DNA of 64,000 bases. It comes from Tubiluchus corallicola. Taxonomy: Eukaryota > Priapulida > Priapulimorpha > Priapulimorphida > Tubiluchidae. Made by a program: the position numbers and the translations under genes. Each line of letters opens with the position of its first letter. Position 1 is the stretch's first letter. A model generated the notes under the pieces. That model saw only the letters and a program-made list of their open reading frames with translations. It did no database searches and was not told the origin of the DNA. Below are positions 54,301-63,300 of the stretch, in pieces. The stretch covers positions 293,985 through 357,984 of the forward strand of contig JAQGDQ010000230.1 in the NCBI GenBank assembly GCA_030141605.1, given 5' to 3'.

Positions 54301-57300
54301 ATAATTATCTGATTAGCAATGTAAGTCATATGCGGAGCTATTACAGATGCGCTATCTTTTAGAATTTTGATAGGAATATCTGATGGTCCACTCCCTTTGT
54401 TGGAACTTAGGTTATTTAATATGTCGTTAATTTCTCCTACTGTGACGCTTTTGAATGAGAATACTGTGTTAGACGATTTGTTTTTTAATTTATTAATTAT
54501 ATTATTGCTAATATGAGAAGCCACTCCCTTAAAATTTCCAAGATTCAGGAATATTGCATTTAGCGCGTTGGCAATATCTTTGGGTTTTGTAATAACAGTG
54601 TTGTTGATCTTAATTTCGTCAACACGCGTTAGTTTGTTACGGCATTTATTTATTACATTGTTAATAATTTTCCATTTTTCTTTGGTATTTGTTGCGTTTT
54701 TACATTGTTGTTGTATATGTTTATTTTTCAAGCATTTATTAAGATTATTAAATTGATTTCTCTTTTTTTATAATTGTTATGATTGTTTTTAGTTTTGTTC
54801 TTTTCCCATATATTATACATTCTGTTTTTCGCTATTCTTAGTTTGTCAAGTTCAGGTGTTGTCCAGGTACTTTCGTTATTGAGTTTGCTTTGTTGTGGGA
54901 TTTGCTTTACGTTTTTATATGGTGCATGTACATTAAGGCAATATTCGACATTATATGTCAGAATATTAACTTGTGTATCTATTTTATCAGTCATATATAT
55001 GGAGGTCCAGTTCATTTTTGCTAAGTCGATTAAGTATGAATGTTTGTTGTATTGGGCGTAGTCTCTCATTAAATGCCAGACTGAATTTTGGTTATTATTA
55101 TGCTGTGGGGTCATTTTATCTACTAATATTGTGAAATGATGATCTGAATAATCACACGGGAAAGTATCATATGCTACGAAATTATTGTTACTATTCGAAA
55201 TGAAATGGTCGATTACTGTGGCTGATGTTTTAGAAATTCGAGTTGGTTTATTGTTGTTAAGTATGTGGACATTATATTGTTTTAAAAGCTCTGTGTATGT
55301 TTTGTATGCCAGTGTGTTTGTAGCTAAAATATCAAGGTTGAAATCGCCCATTATAAGAACTTTTTTATTTTCGAAAACACTGCGTTCTAGTTCTTCACTA
55401 AAGTATTTGAAAAATGTTTTGTGTTTGAGATTGGGTGGTCTATATATGGTTCCTATTACATAGTTCTCAATGCTGCACCAAACAGATTCAATCTTGCCGG
55501 TTCTGATGCCTTTCATTTCTTGTGGTCTCAGGTGTGAAGGTATATACATCGCAACCCCTCCACCTTTCTTATTTTTACATCTATCTCTTCTTATTAATGT
55601 GTGATTAGGTAATTCTATAGTGTTGCTAAGTATTTGTTTATGTAGCCAAGTTTCTGTTATGCCTACAATCAGATTTTCGGTGGCGTGAATTGTATCTTTC
55701 AGCAGCCAGTGTTTTTTGACGAGACTTTGAATATTTATATTTAGAAATTTGATGTTCTTTTTATAAGTAATCATGAATTTTTTTAGCTCATCACATGTAA
55801 ACTTAAGGCACAAGAAAACCTCCCAATTACAAAAAGCTTAAAAAACTCGTCTCGAAATTTTGTACCACTCACTGCCTTTTTGCATACAGGACTTGCGTCA
55901 GTAGTAAGGCTGTATAAAACATGTAAATTTAAACTCCCACGATGACCGTTAGACGCAGCCATTTTGACGATAAGTCATTTGAAACAAGTTTAGATAACAC
56001 TGAGTAAAGTTTGAGAAAATAATCAGAGCATTCGTACCGCACACATCACTAACTAAGTAAAATTTTTCAAATTACCATATTTTATCAAAAAGATTAAAAA
56101 TACGTTTTTTGGTTAGTGAATTGTGCACCCTGGAGGTGAGTCAGCGACATTTTACCAATAGGTGAAAGCGTTTTAAATAATTAATAATTTTGTTTTCTAG
56201 TTACATAAGCCTTTCAAGCAGGTAAGCGAAATGCTAAGTAATATGACTTTGCATGGAAAGTTTTTTTGGATATAATTTAACATTTCCTATTCTTCCCCTG
56301 ATTTACAATGCTTAGGTGACGTCATGCAATGGCGCCGTCGGAACAGTATTGCCGAAGATTTAAAATGAAAACAAAGAAAAGATTCTTTCATTGCGAGTAT
56401 GATATACGCATAAAATTGATGTAAAGTAACATAATTTTTATGGTGATTTTTCTGAAACCTATTTCAGGTGCCCCTTTTCTTGTCCTGTAAGGTATGTAGA
56501 ATTGACATGTGTAGACTCTCTTGTCACTCGTCAGGCAATACGCTACAGAATGTATCGCTGTTATAACCATACAATTTCAATGCATTGATGTATTCTTAAG
56601 TATTATTATTAATCTAAATGTTATATAGCACCTCATTGTGGGTGTCCCACAACATTACAGAGGAACTCCATTTTAACAAAGGTTGGCTTGGTCTTTTTGT
56701 TAGATTTTCTTGGCGTTTACATCGTCCCAGAAGGCCGTAACGGTCGACGGAAACGGTGGCATATTCGCGAAAGATACGAGAATCATCTGGACCAAACATG
56801 GAGATATGTTCGTGTTGGAATACCTAACGTTTTCCCAAAGTATCAGGTACGATAACTAGTGATAGAAAAGCAGTTAATCAATCTCCAGAACATTATTATC
56901 ATTTGTATATGTTTAATAATTAATTGGTATAGTTATTCATTGTAACACGACATTTTATTTGTTTTATGACCACCTAATGACTTATGTAAGCTCTGTAAGC
57001 AATTGAATTGAATTGAAACAAATCAGTTTACGTCTTAGTTAATTGGTCAGTTGGCTGGTCACCCGGTAGTTTAGTCAGTCGGTCATTTTGCCAAACAACG
57101 AGCAAAACCTCAACCAGACATTTATCTGTCTAACTGATAAAATTAGTAGTTAACCAGGCAGACCTGGCTAACTGATTATCTGGCTGGTTGACTGACCGAC
57201 CGACCGACTGACTACTGACTGTCTGATTAGCTAATCAACTGAATGAATTAGTTAAAATGAATGGATGGTCAAGCAAGTGAATAAACAACAAACAAACAAA

Positions 57301-57454
57301 CAAACAAACAATAAAATGAGCGAAGAATCACAATGGAAAAATTAATGATTCTTATAATTGTTTATGTTTTTAGATTGTATTACGTGGTCGTGCCTGGGGT
57401 GTAGAAGGCGACATTGCTGTGGACGATATAAAAATATTTGATGGACTTTGTTAA
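48344..57454 (+). CDS. Secreted glycosylation-rich protein with coiled coil and C-terminal MAM domain (eight exons)
   Basis: Exons: 48344-49418, 49906-50025, 50217-50392, 51210-51351, 51730-51933, 52433-52570, 56704-56846, 57374-57454. All splice sites are GT-AG with consistent phases, giving 692 aa. The start is the first ATG in frame and begins a clear signal peptide (SAINLLLFLLLVFIISPPG). Residues about 28-360 (exon 1) are low-complexity, rich in Asn, Ser, Thr and Glu, with about 14 N-glycosylation sequons. Residues about 436-475 form a short charged coiled coil (KVEQIENNIKKKEMEMDEME). A basic cluster RGRKR precedes the MAM domain (about 520-692), which shows WQCDVEDSQMCGFEH, paired cysteines and the typical ending GDIAVDDIKIFDGLC. 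There is no membrane segment, so it is probably an extracellular matrix or adhesion protein. MAM domains mediate oligomerisation and adhesion. I cannot name an orthologue. An additional upstream non-coding exon is possible. Confidence 0.85.
52340..52412. repeat. Degenerate GAT/GGT tract in MAM-gene intron 5
   Basis: GATGATGGTGATGG and GGTGGTGGTGGTGAT words lie just before exon 6, overlapping where a branch point would be expected. Confidence 0.6.
52824..54731 (-). CDS. LINE reverse transcriptase (ORF2, C-terminal part)
   Basis: This 635-aa frame holds the full non-LTR reverse transcriptase. Visible motifs are the finger region GPSDIPIKIL, NYRPISVI, FLDLSKAFESINH (catalytic Asp), RGIPQGTLLGPLLFCLYIN and the catalytic box YADDTTIY. 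The thumb and C-terminal region follow, with WNSLPLQVKQ near the end. All catalytic aspartates are intact. It copies the element RNA at the nicked target. The first ATG lies within what should be one ORF2 together with the endonuclease frame. The two frames overlap by a few bases and are offset by one base, consistent with a single-base indel in an A-run near 54760-54770 (minus strand). I read the copy as recently active but now broken. Confidence 0.9.
   Translation of the reverse strand: MKNKHIQQQCKNATNTKEKWKIINNVINKCRNKLTRVDEIKINNTVITKPKDIANALNAIFLNLGNFKGVASHISNNIINKLKNKSSNTVFSFKSVTVGEINDILNNLSSNKGSGPSDIPIKILKDSASVIAPHMTYIANQIIMRGEFPTVCKMANVTPIHKKDPKCDPMNYRPISVIHCFGKVWERVIYDQINSYVNKYELLSKHQFGFRKHHSTIDALIHTTENWRHSLDNKQYILAAFLDLSKAFESINHELLYDNLKQIGLDSISLKLIQNYLKDRQQRVKLDTTNFSDWATLNRGIPQGTLLGPLLFCLYINNISSVLKHSQITQYADDTTIYIAYENVQTAKNYLEEDIKNINMAFSHYKLKMNNDKTEFMILSPPLNTNDASSTTLTIDNAVIKQTNNVKFLGIQVDNNLSGDDHFNNIYTKMASSTSYLRQVKGQLTKETKTLIYKTLVLPHFSYGCTLLQKTKRENYLKLNLLQNYALRLIAGYSYKHKAGRQKFKASTTNLRKTLKFPIIEAHKEYFTLLFIFKYINNISKPFKNNRFTFFPNPIVNSRTFNLKQIRTNTHYGTNSVIKQAILLWNSLPLQVKQIKSLSAFKTKLKSLILTRYEIPSHQYDNIHTNSEFIYPRPY
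54728..55813 (-). CDS. LINE apurinic-like endonuclease (ORF2, N-terminal part)
   Basis: An EEP-type endonuclease of about 350 aa. LNINIQSL carries the conserved Asn, GITETWL the metal-binding Glu, GDFNLD the Asp-x-Asn pair, and SDHHFTI the Ser-Asp-His signature. It nicks the genomic target so the reverse transcriptase can prime. The first in-frame ATG is at 55774; the open frame extends further to 55813 without an ATG. It ends at a stop a few bases past the RT start, in a different frame, so endonuclease and RT are no longer made as one protein from this copy. Confidence 0.85.
   Translation of the reverse strand: MCLKFTCDELKKFMITYKKNIKFLNINIQSLVKKHWLLKDTIHATENLIVGITETWLHKQILSNTIELPNHTLIRRDRCKNKKGGGVAMYIPSHLRPQEMKGIRTGKIESVWCSIENYVIGTIYRPPNLKHKTFFKYFSEELERSVFENKKVLIMGDFNLDILATNTLAYKTYTELLKQYNVHILNNNKPTRISKTSATVIDHFISNSNNNFVAYDTFPCDYSDHHFTILVDKMTPQHNNNQNSVWHLMRDYAQYNKHSYLIDLAKMNWTSIYMTDKIDTQVNILTYNVEYCLNVHAPYKNVKQIPQQSKLNNESTWTTPELDKLRIAKNRMYNIWEKNKTKNNHNNYKKREINLIILINA
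55783..55962 (-). pseudogene. Short frame at the LINE 5' end
   Basis: An ATG at 55962 opens 59 codons that overlap the endonuclease frame and end inside it. Its tail and the endonuclease frame encode similar-looking sequence in neighbouring frames, so a second small frameshift near 55810 may have separated the original N-terminus. It could equally be an unrelated leader frame. Confidence 0.3.
56317..56336. promoter_or_regulatory. CRE (TGACGTCA) next to TGGCGCC
   Basis: TGACGTCA at 56317-56324 and TGGCGCC at 56330-56336 lie in MAM-gene intron 6. TGGCGCC is the GC-rich core of some vertebrate BMP-responsive elements. A second copy, as TGGCGCCA, lies in intron 4 at 51483-51490. No GTCT Smad word sits at the expected spacing, so this is weak. 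Confidence 0.2.
57040..57312. repeat. Inverted GACT/GGTC-rich arms and (AAAC)n in MAM-gene intron 7
   Basis: GGTCAGTTGGCTGGTC (from 57045) and GTCAGTCGGTC form an arm whose degenerate complement lies at 57175-57215 (CTGGCTGGTTGACTGACCGA). An AAAC run follows at 57288-57312. Confidence 0.65.
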
Positions 57455-58750
57455 AATGAAAGTGAACAATCATGGCATGTCTTTACAAAACGACCAGTTT
57501 TACTATTTGGAACTATATTATTTTGTTGTATATTTATTTACTTAATCAAGCGGTACGCTACACAGAGAAGGCTACACGTTAAGACATCAGTAGTTAATTA
57601 AGCTAGGCAATAATGTACTAAAGGTTTGACAAATTACCGTGTAGTTTTAGTAAATTAATTTTATGAATAATTTTGTTTATTCGATGTTTTAATTTTTCGT
57701 CTTATGCATGCTAGTGAAAAATTGGGATGTTACTGAAAACAATTCAGTACTTGTTGTTACACGTAAATTCATTTTTCTGTGACAATATGATAATTTTTAT
57801 GTTGGGTGTGGTAACTGAAAAAGTTAAAATGAACATAAAGATAAAAACGCAAATGTAAAGGTAAGTTTTAACGATTTTCGTAACGTTCATTAGCAAAATA
57901 CCATTAGCCTGTTTTAAAGAAAAGTCAGTGTACACATAAGCACAATCTAGTTACATATATTATGCAATATATTATTGGTAATAAATTTAAATTTGTATGA
58001 ATTGTTAACCAAGAGTAACAATCTATAGGCAAAACAATGCAGAAACTTGAAAAGATTTTTATTTTCGATCAGGGCATTCATGCAGGGCATAAAGAAAAAA
58101 AACTGTGAAGCAGAATAATAAGTACTGATATTTTTACCCTCAATAACTTTGTAATTTAAAATTGTACATCATGGCTCAAAAATGTATTGTTCAATAATAA
58201 TTATACAATAATTTACAAGGTCAAGTGTACCGCTTGGTACACATAAAACGTCTCAATCAATCAACATGTTTATAGATAAAAATAAATTACTAATAATTTA
58301 CCAATATTAACAGTTTGTTACACACATTATTTACATTATGTACACTTATGACAATACCCTATTATTATAGGCTTTAATTGTTTCTTGAAAACCTATTGTC
58401 TTTTCCTAGAATACTGATTTGTACAGGAATGCAAAACTTACCCACTTTTTGTACGTTGATTTTGTAATTTTTCCTGTTGATTTTCAGAAATAAAATATCT
58501 ATCTGTTTATCTAGTAGTAGGCTTACAGCTTTTGACAATAAGACGGGAAAGAGTGTATAATTTTGGCACATACAAACCACAAAACAGGCATCTTCCATGA
58601 AGCTGCTCTGTGTTGCTCTGCATAATCTTACAAAAGGGTACAAGTCTGAAAAAAATTGACAATGTATACATTTTGCTCAATTGTTCGCTATAAATGCTTG
58701 TCAACAAATTTTACCCTAGTTCCACTGCTACAGATCTTTTGAGAATCTTG
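57455..58750. other. Shared 3' interval of two convergent genes
   Basis: The MAM gene (+) and the ADMP-like gene (-) end tail to tail 1.3 kb apart. The 3' untranslated regions of both must lie here. AATAAA near 57980 suits the MAM gene. TTTATT near 58060 could serve the minus-strand gene, and would imply overlapping 3' ends. No other gene was seen. Confidence 0.45.
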
Positions 58751-60396
58751 CTACCGGCAACCGCACCCGTCAACAATCATATCATCATACTGACGTAACA
58801 CAACGTTGCTATTGCTGTCATAATAGAGCATAGATACTGGTGACAATTTTGTAGGGACGCAACACGCACTCGGAGCTTTTTTATAGTTTACTGAATTAAC
58901 CAATGTCTGAATGATGGCGTGGTTTGTTGCATTCAGCTGCTCGTGTAAAGGAAACGGACATTTTCCGTCGCAGAAAAACGCGTCGTATCCAGGTGGCGCA
59001 ATGATCCAATCCGACCACCCGATTTCATGGAAATTGACGTACAACTTACGTTTCTGACAGATGGACTTCGCGTGTCGACGATTGCCGCCAATGGAGATGG
59101 AATGGCGGCTGCGACGGTTACGGTGTCGCGACCTCGTTGATCGTTTCATTCGATCACTGCGATCACCAACATACTCATCGTTGCTATCACTCGTTAAACG
59201 CTTAACCCGATCGCTGCGACTATCATCATTATGACCATCTTTGCTGCCATCAACAGAAAGTCTATCTTTGCATTTAGATTCGTCTGTTGATTTGATAACT
59301 AGAGATGCTTCCAAGTCAACAACACCGGGGCAAGGCAGTTCCCGACTCTTTCTCCCAGCATACTTGATGGCCACTAGGAGACCATAATTAACAGAGTCCC
59401 CTAATAGCCAGTCCTTTATAGTCTCTGTTGCATCAAATGGTTCCCATTCCTAAAAAAGCGTGATAAAATATATATTTAGTAGGAACTAAAACTAATTATT
59501 AAACAAAGAGTTAGTAAACTAATTAAGCTTTTTGGGGGTTTGAGGCCATGATAGACAGATTTGTGTTTCTTTTTACTGTATCACCTTAACTTTAATCCCT
59601 TTAATATACATCGACAACGATATAGCTATTATAAAAAGACTAGAAGTCATAACTATTAAAACCAGAACCATGGCCAAATTCAAATAAAAGTATTAGCATC
59701 ATAAATAAATTGACTTGAAAGTGCTTGATCTTTTGGTAATAAATACATTATATCTAACCTACAGAAATTCTTCCGAAATTCATGTGCACGTTTTGAAGTT
59801 TAACCACATAAGAAGCAGGCAAGATGTTATTGGAAAAAAACATTAATCATAACATTTAAACTTTCAAAACTTCGTGGAAAGCTACGTCAGGAACCGAACT
59901 CAATGACGCGAAGCGAACCACGCCTTTCTACTAAGGACAGCTACCCTAGTACTTGGAACAAACAGAGCCTACGTCATAATAGTTTTAACACCCTTGTTTC
60001 CGATACATTACTGGAGTATTATTAGAACATAGCATTAACAGATTTTAGCAGCTAATATTTCGAAGGAAGTGGCCTTCACTAAGTAGCATTTAACTAATGC
60101 TGTACGCACCTGTTTCAGTGTTAAAATAGTCCTAGTTGCAATGAGTTCTGTTACTGACGTGAGAAGGGTCAGGTCTCGCTGCGTCTCATCTGCGTTGATT
60201 GGTTGAAGTAAACGATAAATTCGAATCTTGTACTTCTTGGGTACGAAGGGCAAACCGACGAAGTTTCGGGACAATTTTAGTCGAATTTCAGCTGAGTTAA
60301 GTTTCTCTGAACTTGGCATTCCCTCCAAATTAAACAACAATTTTTTCGAGTCACATCGCTGATGTCCTAGCTGTGAAATTGCTCTGACTATTCCGC
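58751..60396 (-). CDS. admp: ADMP-like BMP ligand, last two coding exons (5' part missing)
   Basis: Exons on the minus strand: 60396-60110 (starts in phase 1) and 59449-58751, joined in phase 0, encoding about 327 residues to the stop. The prodomain part contains [21 protein letters not shown], and the second exon opens [16 protein letters not shown]. Convertase sites of RxKR type (DRVKR, DRMKR) lie before the ligand domain. That domain has all seven cysteines, [26 protein letters not shown] glycosylation, CCVPT and ends [17 protein letters not shown] then VDGCGCR. The YYD...NVVLRxYxDMxVD ending is characteristic of ADMP rather than BMP2/4. It is 61 of 102 residues identical to the BMP2/4 domain in this window by hand count, with no gaps. 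ADMP is a secreted BMP that acts opposite to BMP2/4 in axis control. The signal-peptide exon was not found and may lie beyond 64000. A second, diverged BMP2/4 is the alternative. Confidence 0.85.
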
Positions 60397-63300
60397 CTGG
60401 AATGAAAATATACGCACGCATTAATAAAAGCCGTACATAAGTGCATATCAATGAATCATGAATAGGTATAGAATTACTTATCATTTACCGTTTCGTTTTT
60501 TGGGGTTGCTCGCATGACGAAGTAACTCTGTAAGGAGGTTTAATTCATGAAGTTTAGTTCACCATGATGCCTGTCTCGTTCATGTAATAAATTTTTAACC
60601 GTTTTTTACGTTGCGACTTCAAAATCGAGTTACTCCTATTCCACTTTTACGAAATAACGGCAAATGGTGTTACAAATAATATATTCGCGAAAACACGGGA
60701 CATGACAACACATTCCCGACTAGTTATAAGAAAATGCAGTTTATAATAATAATCTGTAATAATCGCAAATACTAATCTGCAAAAATGATTTGGAATACTA
60801 TTGGATTGCCCACTAACGCCTCTTAGCGGTTGTAAGAATTTGTTTTATGGTTAAAGGTTTCTAAACTCCTTAACAGTCTTGCTTAATATATAAACATATA
60901 AACGGAGAAAAACAAATAAATACAATATAAAAAACGTCCTTTTTCGTGTATGCTTTGTCCTCAATTTTTACCACTCATAACTCAGATTTAATTTTAAACA
61001 TGCATCTTTCAAGCTAAAACTCAAACTGAACATTCAACTGCTGAAATTGACCAAGAATTTTATTCAGGTGCAGTTTTGACGTCATGAGGTGGCCAGTCTC
61101 TACGAATCCCTTTTTATATTAAAAGCAGAAAATCGTCAACCAGATGCTGAAAATGTCACCAGATTTTATTATTTCCGTTAATGCCTGATTCAACTGGCAG
61201 TTCATAGAATTCACGTACGTGTACAATGGCTTCATCTGAATGATTGCAACAGGAACCACTGAAGGCAATTAATTCAGGTGAAAATGATTCAGGCAAAAAT
61301 TTCTGAGAAAGCTCATATTGTCAACATCGATGACAAAGTGTGTAAAAGCGCTGAGTAGTCAGGACAAAATTGATAAACGTCAAAGCGGTTGTAAATTTGG
61401 CAAAATACTGCTGCTAAAACAATTGGGTAGTTATTGTTACTCTTTTCTAAACTTCTGCTTGTTTATCAAAGCTAAATACTTGTTTACATGGTACATTAAT
61501 TACATTTTGATTTTAAAGTTGTTTTTCAATCTAGCATTGGTAGCATCCTTGCGTTGCATCAAGACAAACTGGGGTTTTACCATTTTAAGGTTTTGTTTAT
61601 ACACAAGAGAAGTCTTGGATAGTATTAAATTACTAAATAATCTCAGGAATTTTATTATCTGGATAAGAATTTGGATAAGAATAACACACTCAGTATTTAA
61701 TTCCTCCATTATCATATAATTCCGGGGTAAGTTACCTGGAAATGTTTTACCTTTAATACAGCGTTACAGTTACATAATCAAGTTTAACACCAACAAAGCA
61801 GAATAATATTAAAGCAATTTTCTTAAACAGAAGGTGAACAATTAATAGAATCAATGCACAATGTATTCCCTTACATGCACACACACCGTATATAATCTTA
61901 GCTTGACATGGAAAAGCTTACCTCAGTTAATTCAGTTAAGTTCATCTGCCTTACGGCTTTGTTTACCCGCATTAATTACTCTGGGATGCTGATTGTTATC
62001 GTGGCCATAATTACTGACGTTTTAAGCGCATCCGCTATTAGAGCTGATTTAATCATTAACTGGGCATTCATTAGGCATTGTTCTGTGGCATATGTTTACT
62101 TAGCATGCGAACAAACTCGACCACTCCAAAAAGGTGTTAAACACATATGTGCAGCTGTGCTCAGGTACTTAAGTGAATAGATTAAATATAAAATAATATA
62201 GGCATTGCAGTTATTGTGCTTATATAATCACACTGTAATATGATATAAAATTTAAATGCATCAATAATGACGCCCACTCCCAATATTTGAGAACGAATTG
62301 CGATTCAGATGACGTATTATTGCAAATTTACCAATACAACACGCAAGTCTATTAAGTGTTTTATTGGATCATTGCCTATTATACAAATTGCGCACTAGAT
62401 ATAAATTTGATTGTCGCAAATATTAATCTGCAACCATTAAATATGACCTTTTTAATCTGCAGCTATAATTGTCTTGGGATGCCCGAAAATTAAAATACAA
62501 GCATTCTGTATTATAAGGCGTAAATTGAATAGCTTCATAATAATTCTATAATGTAAAAAACAAACAATTATTGCGAACAGACAAAAAGCAATTTGCTGTC
62601 GCATATCGCATTTTTATAAAAAAAAATTCAGTGAGACTTTAAAAAGACAGCGACATTTTCATACATTTTAACGACTGTTATCAATAGCTTTTGTATACAG
62701 TTATTTTTAAATTCACAAACATGTAAAAATTCCGAAAATGATTGGAATTATCAAAAATAGTTTAAGGTAATTAATAAAATATTACTCGAGTTTTATCAAA
62801 ATTTAATCAATGAATGTTTATGCTGACCAAAATCTAATTATGTCAACATTGGTATAAAGATGTTTGAAAAAATGGAAAAACGTGCATGTTTTTAAATTAA
62901 ATTACTGTGTACAGAGTTTCAGCGGGGACAAATGCTTGGCATGGATATTGAATAAACCCACGATTATAAGTTGTAGAAATCAAGTTTAACCAACATAAAA
63001 TAAAAAAAAGAAATTTTAAAAATTCGGGACTCGGGAATCCCGAACTTAGGAGTTTTCAGTTCAGTTACGAATCATTTGTGCCGGTACACGAAAGCACATA
63101 ATCCTTTGTGAGCAAGGCAGATTTCAATATCTTTCCAGTATTAATTAGTGTTAGTTTACCAGATAGAATAATAATTGACTAATTACATTGACTTATGTAT
63201 TTATTTTATAATAATTACAAAATTGATCTATAGATAATGAATTAATTATAATTTTAATTTCGGGATTAATAATTAGTAATAGAATAAACCCACATTTATT

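Larger units (their letters stand above)
52604..55962 (-). mobile_element. Long CR1/Jockey-like LINE inserted antisense in MAM-gene intron 6
   Basis: The element reads on the minus strand from about 55962 to a TA-repeat tail at 52604-52623, just after AATAAAGATTATTA. It fills most of the 4.1-kb intron between exons 6 and 7 of the MAM gene and is antisense to it. It carries endonuclease and reverse transcriptase parts in two overlapping frames. No full gag-like ORF1 is present. The true 5' end and target duplication could not be fixed. The same 3' end type occurs at 16963. Confidence 0.88.

Noticed and set aside
54011-54304. Plus-strand frames between 53047 and 55463
   Set aside because: Shadows of the antisense LINE endonuclease and reverse transcriptase.
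59880-59960. Stretch in the ADMP-like intron that looked like part of a tRNA-derived SINE
   Set aside because: No complete cloverleaf, no convincing A and B boxes at tRNA spacing, and no A-rich tail.
61318-61719. 133-codon plus-strand frame
   Set aside because: Hydrophobic, AT-driven composition with no known motif. The complementary strand is also open.
61908-61960. Strong-looking minus-strand splice donor (CTGAG then GTAAGC) as the end of the missing ADMP first exon
   Set aside because: In the required phase 1 the codon just before the junction is TGA, so it cannot be the coding exon.
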